A stretch of DNA of 64,000 bases from Alphaproteobacteria bacterium (GCA_017307375.1 JAFKFH010000018.1:1-64000); one strand, 5' to 3'; numbered from the stretch's first letter, positions 26,661-35,692 are shown. Numbers and translations are program-made. Notes: generated by a model not told the origin, from the letters alone.

Positions 26661-28751
26661 ATGGCGGAAGAGATGGAGAGAGGGGCACGCCGGGGCCTGA
26701 GGGCCGATCCGAAAGATCGGCCGGAACTGGCCGCCGGGGGCGAGGAGAAGCCGGCAAAGCGGGGCCGGCAGAAGGCAGCCAAGCCTGCCGAACCGGCGCG
26801 GGCCAGGCGCAGGCTGAGGCTGTGGCCGCGCGGTCTCGCCGGAAAAGCCCTGCAATGGGCCGCGGTGGCGATGATCTGGGGCGGCGTGGCGCTGGGCCTG
26901 GTGCTGGCCTGGTTCGCCTACGACCTGCCGCCGGTTTCCGGCCTGCACGACATCGATCGCCGGCCGTCGGTGACGCTGCTGTCGAGCGGGGGCGCGGTGA
27001 TCGCGACCTACGGCGATCTCTATGGCGAACATCTGACGGCCGAACAGATCCCGCTGACCGTGCGTCAGGCGCTGATCGCCACCGAGGACCGGCGCTTCTA
27101 TCACCATTTCGGCCTCGACCTGATCGGGCTGGCCCGTGCCGTCTATGTCAACCTGACGTCGGGCCGACTGGTCCAGGGCGGATCGACGATCAGCCAGCAA
27201 TTGGCCAAGAACGTCTATCTCTCCGGCGACCGGACGCTGAAGCGCAAGGTCCAGGAACTGCTGCTGGCGATGTGGCTGGAGCACAAGTTCACCAAGGACG
27301 AGATCCTCGAGCTTTACCTGAACCGGGTCTATTTCGGGGCCGGTGCCTACGGTGTCGAGGCCGCCGCCCAGCGCTATTTCGCCAAGTCGGCCAGGCAGTT
27401 GAACCTGACCGAATCGGCGATGCTGATCGGGCTGTTGCGCGCGCCGTCCAAGCTGTCCCCGACCGCCAATCTGACGGCGGCGCAGAACCGCGCGGCGACG
27501 GTGCTGGCGAACATGGCCGCGGCCGAGTACATCACCGACGAGCAGGCCAAGGCCGCCCAGGCCCAGCCCGCCCAGCTCGCCGCCGGCCGCGAACCGGCCC
27601 GCGGGGCGCGCTATTTTGCCGACTACCTGCTCGACGAGCTGAACGACCTGCTCGGCCGGTCGGCCGACGACCTGGTCGTGCAGACCACGCTTGATCTCAA
27701 CCAGCAGCAGGCGGCCGAGAAGGCGGTCTCCGACGTGCTCGACCGCGAGGGCCAGAAGGCCGAGGCAGCGCAGGCCGCGCTGGTCGCGATGTCGCCGGAC
27801 GGCGCGATCCGCGCCATGGTCGGCGGCCGCGACTGGCGCGAAAGCCCGTTCAACCGCGCCACCCAGGCGCGGCGCGAACCGGGCTCGGCGTTCAAGCTGT
27901 TCGTGTTCCTGGCGGCGCTCGAAGCCGGCTATCGCCCCGATTCGACCTTCGTCGACGGGCCGATCTCGGTCGGCAACTGGCGGCCGCGCAACTACGAGGG
28001 CGGCTATATGGGCGAGGTCAGCTTCCGGACGGCCGCCGCCCGCTCGATCAATACCGTCGCCGTCCAGCTGACCGAGAAGGTTGGCCGCGGCCGGGTCATC
28101 GACATGGCCCGGCGGCTGGGCCTGTCGACCGACATGATGGCCGTGCCGTCGATCGCGCTGGGCGCCCTGGGCGTCTCGCTGGTCGAACTGACCGGCGCCT
28201 ACGACACGGTGGCCAATGGCGGCATCGCGGTCGAACCCTACGGCATCGTCTCGATCAAGGATCGCCGGGGCAATCTGGTCTACAAGCGGCCCGCCCCGCG
28301 CGCGCTGCGCGTGCTCGACACCTCGATCGTGGCGGAGGCCAATGCGCTGCTGACCGGCGTCATCGAGGGCGGCACCGGCCGCGCCGCCCAGTTGGGGCGC
28401 CCGGCCGCCGGCAAGACCGGGACGTCGTCGGATTTCCGCGACGCGATGTTCATGGGCTACACCGCCGACCTCACCGCCGGCGTCTGGGTCGGCAACGACG
28501 ATGCCAGCCCGATGCACAAGGTCACTGGCGGCGGCCTGCCGGCGCAGATCTGGAAGCAGTTCATGACCGCCGCGCTGAAGGACCAGCCGGCCAAGCCGCT
28601 GCTGGTCGCAAGCCCTCGGCCGGCCGGCCTGTTCGAGACCCTGTCCAGCACTGCGGCGGCCGCACCGCCGCGCAGCATCGTGCCCCCGGTGCTGCAGCCG
28701 ACGACGCCGAACGACCCGGCCCGCTGGAACCCGTCGGCGGCGAACCGCTGA
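26661..28751 (+). CDS. Class A penicillin-binding protein (PBP1A-type transglycosylase/transpeptidase)
   Basis: Bifunctional peptidoglycan synthase of 696 residues. A basic cytoplasmic tail precedes one membrane anchor (AAVAMIWGGVALGLVLAW). The GT51 domain holds ATEDRRFYHHFG with catalytic Glu142, then GGSTISQQLAKN. The transpeptidase domain has the active-site SAFK (Ser409, Lys412), the SIN triad from Ser462 and KTG from Lys585. No OB-like insertion, so it is shorter than E. coli PBP1A. A Pro/Ala-rich tail ends the protein. It converges with the MFS gene, 4 bp between stops. Confidence 0.95.
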   Translation: MAEEMERGARRGLRADPKDRPELAAGGEEKPAKRGRQKAAKPAEPARARRRLRLWPRGLAGKALQWAAVAMIWGGVALGLVLAWFAYDLPPVSGLHDIDRRPSVTLLSSGGAVIATYGDLYGEHLTAEQIPLTVRQALIATEDRRFYHHFGLDLIGLARAVYVNLTSGRLVQGGSTISQQLAKNVYLSGDRTLKRKVQELLLAMWLEHKFTKDEILELYLNRVYFGAGAYGVEAAAQRYFAKSARQLNLTESAMLIGLLRAPSKLSPTANLTAAQNRAATVLANMAAAEYITDEQAKAAQAQPAQLAAGREPARGARYFADYLLDELNDLLGRSADDLVVQTTLDLNQQQAAEKAVSDVLDREGQKAEAAQAALVAMSPDGAIRAMVGGRDWRESPFNRATQARREPGSAFKLFVFLAALEAGYRPDSTFVDGPISVGNWRPRNYEGGYMGEVSFRTAAARSINTVAVQLTEKVGRGRVIDMARRLGLSTDMMAVPSIALGALGVSLVELTGAYDTVANGGIAVEPYGIVSIKDRRGNLVYKRPAPRALRVLDTSIVAEANALLTGVIEGGTGRAAQLGRPAAGKTGTSSDFRDAMFMGYTADLTAGVWVGNDDASPMHKVTGGGLPAQIWKQFMTAALKDQPAKPLLVASPRPAGLFETLSSTAAAAPPRSIVPPVLQPTTPNDPARWNPSAANR

Positions 28752-28755
28752 GGCG

Positions 28756-29970
28756 TCAGCGCCGCGCGATCAGGTGATAGGCGCCGGCGCTGACCAGGCC
28801 GCTGAGTGCAAGCGACAACGCCATCGGAAAAGCCGTGCCGTCGAAGCCATGGCCGCCGATCGCGCCGACGATCGCGGCGATGGCGAACTGCAGCGACCCC
28901 ATCAGCGCCGCGGCCGATCCCGCCATCTGCGGGAAGGGCGACAGCGCGCCGGCCTGGCCCTGCGGCATGACGAAGCCCAGCCCCACCGTGAACACCATCA
29001 TCGGGGCCAGCAGGGCCAGCGGCCCGTCCAGGTGCAGCAGCACCAGGGCCAGCATCCCGACCCCGCCCAGCGCGATCACGCCGGTGCCGATCGTCATCAT
29101 CCGCTCCAGCCCGAGCCGCATGCCGAGCCGGGCCGAGGTCAGCGTGCCGACGATGTAGCCCAGGCAGATCCCGGCGAAATAGAGCCCGAAATGCTGCGAA
29201 GGTACGCCGTAGACGTCGATCAGCACGAACGACGAGCCGGAGATCCAAGAGAACAGCCCGGCATAGCCCGCCGCGACCGCCAGGGCGAAGCCGACATAAT
29301 GGCGCGAGGTCAACAGCGTCGCGTAGTTGCGCAGCATCCGCCGCGGCGACAAGGCATGGGGATCGGGCGACTGGTTGCTTTCCGGCAGCTTGCGCCAGGC
29401 CAGCACGAACAGGACCAGCCCGAAGCCCGCCTGGGCGACGAAGACCGATTTCCAGCCGAGGGCCAATTGCAGATAGCCACCCAGGGTCGGCGCGATCATC
29501 GGGGCGAACGACATCGCCATGCCGAGATAGGCCAGCATGCGGGCCGCGCGCTCGCGAGTGAACAGGTCGCGCACCACCGCCCGGCCGAGCACCACCCCGG
29601 CGCAGGCCCCCAGCGCCTGCAGGAAGCGGCCGGCGATGAGCGCCTCGATCGACCAGGCGAAGGTGCAGCTGAGGGTGCCGACGACGAACAGCGCCAGCCC
29701 GAACAGGATCGGTTTCTTGCGGCCCAGGCGATCGGACACCGGGCCGTATATCAGCTGGGTAACGGCGAAGCCGACCAGGAACAGGCTGAGCGTCAGCTGG
29801 ACGCGGCCGACATCGGCGGCGAATTCGAGCTTCAGCGCCGGCAGGGTCGGCAGATACATGTCGGTCGACAGCGGGCCGAGCGACGTCAGCGCGGCCAGCA
29901 GCAACAGGAAACCCAGGGATTCGGTGCGGAGCATGGCGCGGAACTTAGCAAGTTCGGTATCCGCCGCCAT
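28756..29970 (-). CDS. Bcr/CflA-family multidrug efflux MFS transporter
   Basis: Twelve-helix proton-driven exporter, 404 residues. DMYLPTLPALKLEF after the first helix and GPVSDRLGRKKPIL in the loop between TM2 and TM3 are hallmarks of the Bcr/CflA drug-resistance group (bicyclomycin, chloramphenicol, florfenicol exporters). RAVVRDLFTRERAARML matches the motif B region. Two starts are possible: ATG 29970 and ATG 29934 (LRTESLGFLLLLAAL); neither has a clear ribosome site. Divergent from a VOC gene; substrates cannot be inferred. Confidence 0.92.
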   Translation of the reverse strand: MAADTELAKFRAMLRTESLGFLLLLAALTSLGPLSTDMYLPTLPALKLEFAADVGRVQLTLSLFLVGFAVTQLIYGPVSDRLGRKKPILFGLALFVVGTLSCTFAWSIEALIAGRFLQALGACAGVVLGRAVVRDLFTRERAARMLAYLGMAMSFAPMIAPTLGGYLQLALGWKSVFVAQAGFGLVLFVLAWRKLPESNQSPDPHALSPRRMLRNYATLLTSRHYVGFALAVAAGYAGLFSWISGSSFVLIDVYGVPSQHFGLYFAGICLGYIVGTLTSARLGMRLGLERMMTIGTGVIALGGVGMLALVLLHLDGPLALLAPMMVFTVGLGFVMPQGQAGALSPFPQMAGSAAALMGSLQFAIAAIVGAIGGHGFDGTAFPMALSLALSGLVSAGAYHLIARR

Positions 29971-30008
29971 GGTATTTTCGGCCAGGCATAAGAACAGGGA
30001 TACCAGCC

Positions 30009-30410
30009 ATGCTCGACCATGTTTCGATCGGCACCAGCGACTTCGCCCGGGCGCGGGCGTTCTATGACGCCGTCCTGGCCACCCTAGGCTACGCGCCGGT
30101 GATGGTGCTGGAGCAGTACGAGGTCGCGGGCTACGGCCAGGGCCAGAAGCCGTCGTTCTGGGTACACGGTCCAGCCGGCTGCCCGATGCCGGGTCATTCG
30201 GTTATCGGTTCCGGGCCAGGCCAGCATGTCGCCTTCACCGCACCTGACCGCCACGCGGTGGACGCCTTCCATGCCGCAGGCACCGGCCTCGGCGCCAAGG
30301 ACAACGGGGCGCCGGGGCTGCGACCGCACTATCATCCGGCCTATTACGGCGCCTTCCTGGTCGACCCGGACGGCCATCGCATCGAAGCCTGCTGCCACCA
30401 TCCGGAATAA
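30009..30410 (+). CDS. Single-module VOC/glyoxalase family protein
   Basis: A 133-residue protein of the glyoxalase/bleomycin-resistance superfamily. It opens with LDHVSIGTSDFARARAFYDA and closes with AAFLVDPDGHRIEA-like GAFLVDPDGHRIEACC, the two conserved ends of the fold. One such module normally dimerises to make two metal sites. Function unknown; members range from lactoylglutathione lyase to antibiotic-binding proteins. CAGGGA lies before ATG 30009. Its transcript probably stops at the terminator at 30493-30530. Confidence 0.85.
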   Translation: MLDHVSIGTSDFARARAFYDAVLATLGYAPVMVLEQYEVAGYGQGQKPSFWVHGPAGCPMPGHSVIGSGPGQHVAFTAPDRHAVDAFHAAGTGLGAKDNGAPGLRPHYHPAYYGAFLVDPDGHRIEACCHHPE

Positions 30411-30492
30411 GCCGTGCTCCTCCCGGCGGGCCCCACCACCTACTGAGCTAATATTCCTGTCGATACGGTGGGCAGCCTGGCGGAAATCCATT

Positions 30493-30530
30493 ACGGGCGG
30501 GTGGAACCTTGATTCTATCCGCCCGTTTTT
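30493..30530 (+). terminator. Probable rho-independent terminator after the VOC gene
   Basis: ACGGGCGG (30493-30500) pairs perfectly with CCGCCCGT (30519-30526) across an 18-base loop and runs into five T residues (30526-30530), about 80 bp past the VOC stop. The loop is longer than usual. Confidence 0.6.
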
Positions 30531-30539
30531 ACGGGTATC

Positions 30540-30559
30540 GGTGCGCGACGTTGCGCACC
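30540..30559 (+). promoter_or_regulatory. GC-rich hairpin before the 68-residue gene
   Basis: GGTGCGC (30540-30546) and GCGCACC (30553-30559) form a 7-bp stem with a 6-base loop, 41 bp before ATG 30601 and only 10 bp after the terminator-like hairpin. No T-run follows, so it may be a leader structure rather than a second terminator. Confidence 0.35.
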
Positions 30560-30600
30560 CGGCAAATGGGGAAGCCCACCGGACAGCCCAGGAGTTCGAC

Positions 30601-30807
30601 ATGACCGAGATCCGGACCCACGCGAAGACCCAGGCCTCCATCGTCCACGACGGCCATGTCTGGACCGTGACAGGCGATACGCTGACCAGCCTGCTGCTGC
30701 GCCGGCCGCGCGTGCCGGCAAATCCGACTTTAGGCTATGTCTACGAGACCCTGGCCAAGGATCCGGTGATCGAGGCCCATAACGACAACCGCGCGCAGGC
30801 GATCTGA
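30601..30807 (+). CDS. Small hypothetical protein (68 residues)
   Basis: I do not recognise this protein. ATG 30601 has a good Shine-Dalgarno (AGGAG, 30590-30594) at six bases. The product is soluble-looking, with no signal peptide or membrane segment: an N-terminal ASIVHDGHVWTVTGDTLTSL stretch that suggests a beta hairpin, then LLLRRPRVPANPTLG and a polar tail with KDPVIEAHNDNRAQ. It stands alone behind two hairpins and ends 6 bp from the convergent YgjP-like gene. The ribosome site and codon use support a real gene; function unknown. Confidence 0.6.
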   Translation: MTEIRTHAKTQASIVHDGHVWTVTGDTLTSLLLRRPRVPANPTLGYVYETLAKDPVIEAHNDNRAQAI

Positions 30808-30813
30808 ACCGCC

Positions 30814-31494
30814 TCAGCCGATGCGGTGAAGCGTGGCGCCGTTGCGCTTCAGCCAGGCTTCGCCACTGCGGCGATGCGGCGTCAGACGGTCGACGGCGGC
30901 CCAGAAATCCGGGCCATGATCCATGTGCAGCAGATGCGCGACCTCATGGGCGACGAGATATTCGGCAACGGTGTCTGGCGCCAGGATCAGCCGCCAGGAA
31001 AACGACAGCTGTCCCTCCGAGGAACAGGACCCCCAGCGCGTCTTCATGTCCCGCACGCTGACCCGGCGGACACGCTTGCCGACGGTTCCGGCGAGTGCCA
31101 GTACGCGAGGCTCGAACATCGCGCGTGCCTCCCGCTTGAGCCAGTCGGTCAGGCGTCGCGGCAGGTGTTCGATCGCCCCGGCGACGTGAATCTCCGCCCC
31201 TTCGATCCACACCGTGCCACGGCTGTCGGGGCGGTGGCGGATCCTGTGCGGGACACCGCGATAGGGCACCACCGCCCCGTCGATCAACGGTTGCGCGGCG
31301 GGCATCGTGGCCAGGCGGCGGGCCACCCAGTGGCGTTGTTCGGCAAGGAAGCGTTCGCCGGCGGCGACGCTGGCCCGCGGCGGCAGGACCAGCGTGACGG
31401 TGCCGGTGCGCAGATCGACCTTGAGCGAGATCCGCCGGGCGCGCACGCTGCGCCGGATCACGACGGCAGAGGAGAGATCGGCGGACGTCATCAT
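30814..31494 (-). CDS. YgjP-like M48-type metallopeptidase domain protein (DUF45)
   Basis: A 226-residue protein of the YgjP/DUF45 family. The C-terminal half carries MKTRWGSCSSEG and the zinc motif AHEVAHLLHMDH, with DFWAAVDRL after it, exactly as in the family. The N-terminal half is the family beta-sheet (RRISLKVDLRTGTVTLVLPP). Members are annotated as putative metallopeptidases; a role in UTP or other nucleotide hydrolysis has been suggested for some, not certain here. Divergent from greB across 122 bp. Confidence 0.9.
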   Translation of the reverse strand: MMTSADLSSAVVIRRSVRARRISLKVDLRTGTVTLVLPPRASVAAGERFLAEQRHWVARRLATMPAAQPLIDGAVVPYRGVPHRIRHRPDSRGTVWIEGAEIHVAGAIEHLPRRLTDWLKREARAMFEPRVLALAGTVGKRVRRVSVRDMKTRWGSCSSEGQLSFSWRLILAPDTVAEYLVAHEVAHLLHMDHGPDFWAAVDRLTPHRRSGEAWLKRNGATLHRIG

Positions 31495-31544
31495 GGCGGC
31501 TTAGCAGTCCCGCAGGCGACATGCAAGGCGGCTTCGGATCGGCA

Positions 31545-31573
31545 TGGGCAGGATGGTCGATTGCGTCTAGAAT
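31545..31573 (+). promoter_or_regulatory. Putative sigma-70 promoter of greB
   Basis: TGGGCA (31545-31550, 4/6) and TAGAAT (31568-31573, 5/6) are separated by exactly 17 bases. Transcription would start near 31580, giving a leader of about 37 bases before ATG 31617. Confidence 0.5.
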
Positions 31574-31616
31574 CGATCTCGCAAACTGCGCGTGACCGCT
31601 GAGTGGACGACCCCGA

Positions 31617-32174
<558 letters not shown>

Positions 32175-32177
32175 CCG

Positions 32178-32426
32178 TCAATGCGGCCTTGCCTGGACGA
32201 CGAGGCTGACGATGGTCTCCTCGCCCAGTGCCTTGCAGGCTTCTAGGCGATGCAGCCCTTCGACAAGCACCAGCCGCTCGCCGTCGCGCCGCACCTGAAT
32301 CGGGGTCAGCTGGCCCACCTCGAGCATGCTTTCGGCGATCGCCTTGACGCTGTCGGGGCGCAGGGTGGTGCGCCGCTTGGCCGGCACGTAGATGTCCTTG
32401 ATCGGGAAGACATGGTTCTTCAGCAT
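32178..32426 (-). CDS. Stand-alone ParB N-terminal-like (ParB/Srx fold) protein
   Basis: An 82-residue protein made of little more than a ParB/sulfiredoxin-fold domain: FPIKDIYVPAKRRTTL, then VGQLTPIQVRRDGERLVLVE and the nucleotide-binding-box-like GLHRLEACKALG. ParB box II in partition proteins is GERRxRA; GLHRLEA is the variant seen in small ParB-like proteins of phages and genomes, some with nuclease or CTPase activity. No helix-turn-helix or dimer domain is present. ATG 32426 is preferred; the open frame continues upstream in unlikely sequence. Divergent from a GGDEF gene; not near a parA. Confidence 0.8.
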   Translation of the reverse strand: MLKNHVFPIKDIYVPAKRRTTLRPDSVKAIAESMLEVGQLTPIQVRRDGERLVLVEGLHRLEACKALGEETIVSLVVQARPH

Positions 32427-32515
32427 CACCAGCCCCGCTATCCGCGCTGGGCGCGAGTCTAGCATGCCGGGATCGCAATTGTCTCGGCCGCCTCCCTCCG
32501 CCACAATCATCGGCG

Positions 32516-33847
32516 ATGAGCGCGGAACGACCATCCCCGCAAGCCCTGGACGTGGCGATGCGCGCAGCCCTGTTCGACCTGGTCGTCGACCATGGCGATG
32601 CGGCTTATTGTCTCTATGATGCGGACGAGGCGATCCTCTGGTGGAACGACCGCTATGTCGAGTTCTTCCCCGAGGTACGCGAGATCCTGGCACCCGGCCT
32701 GCCCTTCCTGGAAACCGTGCGGCCGTTCCTGCGGCAGCAGCACCCCGACCATGCCGAACCCGACAAGCTGCAGCCCTATCTCGACATGGCCATGCGACGG
32801 CACCGCGAGGAACAGGGCCCGCTTGAGTATCAACGCGCCAGCGACGGCCGCTGGGTCGAACTGCGCATGTTCCCGCTGCCCCAGGGCGGCCGCTTCAAAA
32901 TCTGGCGGGATGTCACCGCACGGCAGAAGCAGCAGGCCGTCGACCACCGGCTGTTCGATCTGCTGACGACGCTGAACGCCGGCCTGCTCTACTATGGCCC
33001 CGACGGCCAGCTGGGCTTCTCCAACATCCGCTTCTTTTCCGAACTCTTCACCGCGCTGGTGATCAAGGTTCCGACACTGCGCCAGCGGCGGGACCGCGCG
33101 ACCTATTGGCGGGGCTTCGCCAGCGTTTTCGTAGCCGACCCGGTCTTCACGGCCCTGACCGAGGAAGTCGACGGCCGCGGGCCGCTTGCCCAGACGGTGA
33201 TGCTGCAAACCCTGGACGGTCGCTGGGTCCGCATCGAGGAGCAGGACTGGGCGGGCGGGCTGGTATCGCTGTGGGTCGACGTGACCGCCCTGAAGCGGCA
33301 GGAGGTCGCGCTGGCGGAATCGCAGGCCGCGTTGATGAAGGCCAATGCGCGGCTGACCGACATGGCGGAACACGACCCGCTGACCCGGGTGTTCAATCGC
33401 CGCAAGCTTCTCGAACTGGCGGATGCGGGAATCGCCGCGGCGCGGGCGGAGGGAAGGGCCGCCGCGCTGATCCTGCTCGACCTCGATCACTTCAAGGCGA
33501 TCAACGATCGCCACGGCCATCAGGCCGGCGACGAGGTGCTGCGTGCCGTGGGCCGCTGCCTGCGCGGCGCCGTCGCCTCGGATGTCGCGGTCGGGCGCCT
33601 GGGGGGCGAAGAATTCGCCGTCTTCCTGGCGGACACCACGCGCGCCGCCGCGGCCGTGCTGGCCGAGACGTTGCGCGACCGCATCGCCGCGCTGGCGTTT
33701 GCCCAAGGGCAGCTCGCCAGTGCGTCGTTCGGCGTGGTCGAACTGCGACCGGGCGAAGACATGCGGTCGATGGCGGCCAGGGCCGATCTGCTCCTCTACG
33801 AGGCCAAGCGCGCGGGCCGCAACCGCGTCGCCGTCGACCGCGACTGA
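32516..33847 (+). CDS. PAS-PAS-GGDEF diguanylate cyclase without canonical I-site
   Basis: A 443-residue soluble signalling protein. Two PAS-like modules (AAYCLYDADEAILWWNDRYV near residue 30 and AGLLYYGPDGQLGFSN near 155), each ending in a DVTA linker, precede a GGDEF domain. The catalytic motif GGEEF is at 363-367 with LDLDHFKAINDRHGHQAGD before it, so it should make cyclic-di-GMP. The inhibitory RxxD motif is not seen at its usual place (the bases read VASD one residue off), so product inhibition through that site is unlikely. No membrane segments. Divergent from the ParB-like gene. Confidence 0.9.
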   Translation: MSAERPSPQALDVAMRAALFDLVVDHGDAAYCLYDADEAILWWNDRYVEFFPEVREILAPGLPFLETVRPFLRQQHPDHAEPDKLQPYLDMAMRRHREEQGPLEYQRASDGRWVELRMFPLPQGGRFKIWRDVTARQKQQAVDHRLFDLLTTLNAGLLYYGPDGQLGFSNIRFFSELFTALVIKVPTLRQRRDRATYWRGFASVFVADPVFTALTEEVDGRGPLAQTVMLQTLDGRWVRIEEQDWAGGLVSLWVDVTALKRQEVALAESQAALMKANARLTDMAEHDPLTRVFNRRKLLELADAGIAAARAEGRAAALILLDLDHFKAINDRHGHQAGDEVLRAVGRCLRGAVASDVAVGRLGGEEFAVFLADTTRAAAAVLAETLRDRIAALAFAQGQLASASFGVVELRPGEDMRSMAARADLLLYEAKRAGRNRVAVDRD

Positions 33848-33850
33848 CCG

Positions 33851-34330
33851 TCAGGGCAGATGGGTCAGGGGTAGCGGCGCGCCGAGCTTGATGCGGCGCA
33901 GCGCGAAGTTCGACCGGACATCCTTGACCATCGGCAGCTTGAGCAGCGTGTCGAACAGAAGCCGCTCGTAGCAACCGAGGTCGGGCACCACGACCTCGAG
34001 CAGGAAATCCGCTTCGCCCGACACGATATGCGCCGCCACCACCTCGGGCATCTGCCGCACCGCCGCCTGCAGCGCCTCGGCATCCGCATCCTGATGGCGG
34101 TCGACCTTGATCTCGACGAAGACGGTGAGACCGAGCCCGACGCGGTCGCGATCGAGACTGGCCCGATAGCCGGCGATGACCCCCTCCTGCTCCAGGCGCT
34201 TCAGCCGCCTCAGGCACGGCGACGGCGACAGGCCGACCCTGTCGGCAAGGTCCACGTTCGAGACGCGCCCGTCGGCCTGCAGGGTGTCGAGAATGCGGTG
34301 ATCGATGGCATCGAATTCAATTTCTGGCAC
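33851..34330 (-). CDS. Lrp/AsnC-family transcriptional regulator (divergent from mdeA)
   Basis: A 159-residue regulator: helix-turn-helix ILDTLQADGRVSNVDLADRV and LSPSPCLRRLKRLEQEGVI, then the RAM ligand domain (FVEIKVDRHQD, HIVSGEADFLLEVVVPD). The start is GTG 34330. It lies head to head with methionine gamma-lyase, the same layout as mdeR-mdeA of Pseudomonas putida, so it probably senses methionine or a related amino acid and activates the lyase. The inverted repeat between the genes is a candidate site. Confidence 0.92.
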   Translation of the reverse strand: MPEIEFDAIDHRILDTLQADGRVSNVDLADRVGLSPSPCLRRLKRLEQEGVIAGYRASLDRDRVGLGLTVFVEIKVDRHQDADAEALQAAVRQMPEVVAAHIVSGEADFLLEVVVPDLGCYERLLFDTLLKLPMVKDVRSNFALRRIKLGAPLPLTHLP

Positions 34331-34353
34331 GAATTTATCCTCTTAAGCCATTT

Positions 34354-34376
34354 CTTGGCACGATCGCGTCGCCAAG
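34354..34376. promoter_or_regulatory. Inverted repeat between the Lrp-type regulator and mdeA
   Basis: CTTGGC (34354-34359) and GCCAAG (34371-34376) form a perfect 6-bp inverted repeat with 11 bases between, about two helical turns overall, 24 bp upstream of the regulator's GTG. A candidate operator for the Lrp-type protein. Confidence 0.4.
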
Positions 34377-34458
34377 GGCTGAAATCAAGGAGAGAACGCA
34401 AGGACACGCCCTGCCGCGGCGCGCGATCATGCGCGGCACCAGCAGAAGGAGCCCGACC

Positions 34459-35649
34459 ATGACGAGCAACCACAGCGGTTTTGCGACCCGTGCCATCCAC
34501 GGCGGATATGACCGCGATCGGCACCACGGCGCGCTGAACCCGCCGGTCTACCTGACCTCCACCTATGCCTTCCCCTCGATCGGCGAAGGGTCGGCCCGTT
34601 TCGCCGGCGAGACCGACGGCTATGTCTATGGCCGTGTGGGCAACCCGACGGTCGCGGCACTGGAAGCGCGGCTCTGTGCCTTGGAAGGGGCTGAGGCCGC
34701 CCTTGTCACCGCGTCGGGCATGGGGGCGATCACGGCAGCGATCTGGACGCTGGTCGCGGCCGGCGACGAGATCGTGGCCGACAAGACCCTTTATGGCTGC
34801 ACCTACGAATTCTTCACGCACGGCCTGGCGCGGCTCGGCGTGACGACGCGTTTCGTCGACCTGTCCGATCCGGAGAACCTGGTCCGCGCGATCACGGCCG
34901 GCACCCGCATCGTCTTTTGCGAAACCCCCGCCAATCCGAACTTGCGCCTGTGCGACATCCAGGCATTGGCCGGGATCGCGCATGCGGCAGGGGCGACGCT
35001 GATCGTCGACAACACCTATTGCACGCCCTATCTGCAGCAGCCGCTTGCGCTGGGGGCCGATCTGGTCGTGCATTCGGCCACGAAGTATCTAGGCGGCCAT
35101 GGCGACCTGCTGGCCGGCGCCGTGCTCGGCCGGACCGAGATGCTCGGGCGGATCCGCTTCTTCGGCCTGAAGGACATGACCGGCGCGGTCGTCTCGCCCT
35201 TCGATGCCTATCTGATCCTGCGCGGCCTGAAGACACTGGCCCTGCGGATGGAACGGCATTGCGCCAGCGCCGCGACGATCGCCCGTCTCGTGGCCGCGCA
35301 CCGCGCGGTCGCCTCGGTCGCCTATCCCGGCCTGCCCGACTTCCCCCAACGGCCGCTCGCGGCGCGGCAGATGAGGCATCCAGGTGGCATGATCGCCTTC
35401 GAACTGAAAGGGGGGCTGGCAGCCGGCATCCGCTTCATGGACGCGTTGAACCTGGTCACCCGCGCCGTCTCGCTCGGCGATGCCGAAACCCTCGTCCAGC
35501 ACCCGGCCTCGATGACCCACGCCCCCTACGCCCCGGAAGTCCGGGCACGGCACGGCATTTCGGACGGCCTGGTGCGGCTCTCGATCGGGCTGGAGGAGGT
35601 CGAGGATCTTTCGGCCGACATCATATCGGCGCTGGATCAGGCGCGTTAG
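34459..35649 (+). CDS. mdeA: Methionine gamma-lyase
   Basis: PLP enzyme of the Cys/Met metabolism family that cleaves methionine to methanethiol, 2-oxobutyrate and ammonia; 396 residues. The PLP lysine is Lys209 in SATKYLGGHGD. Tyr112 and Cys114 in KTLYGCTYEFF match Tyr114 and Cys116 of the Pseudomonas putida enzyme with the same offset as the lysine (Lys211), which separates true methionine gamma-lyases from cystathionine lyases. Shine-Dalgarno AAGGAG (34446-34451) precedes ATG 34459 by seven bases. The divergent Lrp-type gene is its likely regulator. Confidence 0.9.
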   Translation: MTSNHSGFATRAIHGGYDRDRHHGALNPPVYLTSTYAFPSIGEGSARFAGETDGYVYGRVGNPTVAALEARLCALEGAEAALVTASGMGAITAAIWTLVAAGDEIVADKTLYGCTYEFFTHGLARLGVTTRFVDLSDPENLVRAITAGTRIVFCETPANPNLRLCDIQALAGIAHAAGATLIVDNTYCTPYLQQPLALGADLVVHSATKYLGGHGDLLAGAVLGRTEMLGRIRFFGLKDMTGAVVSPFDAYLILRGLKTLALRMERHCASAATIARLVAAHRAVASVAYPGLPDFPQRPLAARQMRHPGGMIAFELKGGLAAGIRFMDALNLVTRAVSLGDAETLVQHPASMTHAPYAPEVRARHGISDGLVRLSIGLEEVEDLSADIISALDQAR

Positions 35650-35692
35650 CCTTTCGGTCCAGCTTCGCTTTGGGTTTCATTTTGACGCTGGA

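Noticed and set aside
25722-28517. Long minus-strand frame opposite the hydrolase and PBP1A genes
   Set aside because: The same antisense effect: no recognisable motif, while the plus-strand genes carry full catalytic motif sets.
28746-28761. 6-bp hairpin CGCTGA-GGCG-TCAGCG at the stops of PBP1A and the MFS gene
   Set aside because: Too short, without a T-run, and formed mostly by the two stop codons and flanking codons of convergent genes.
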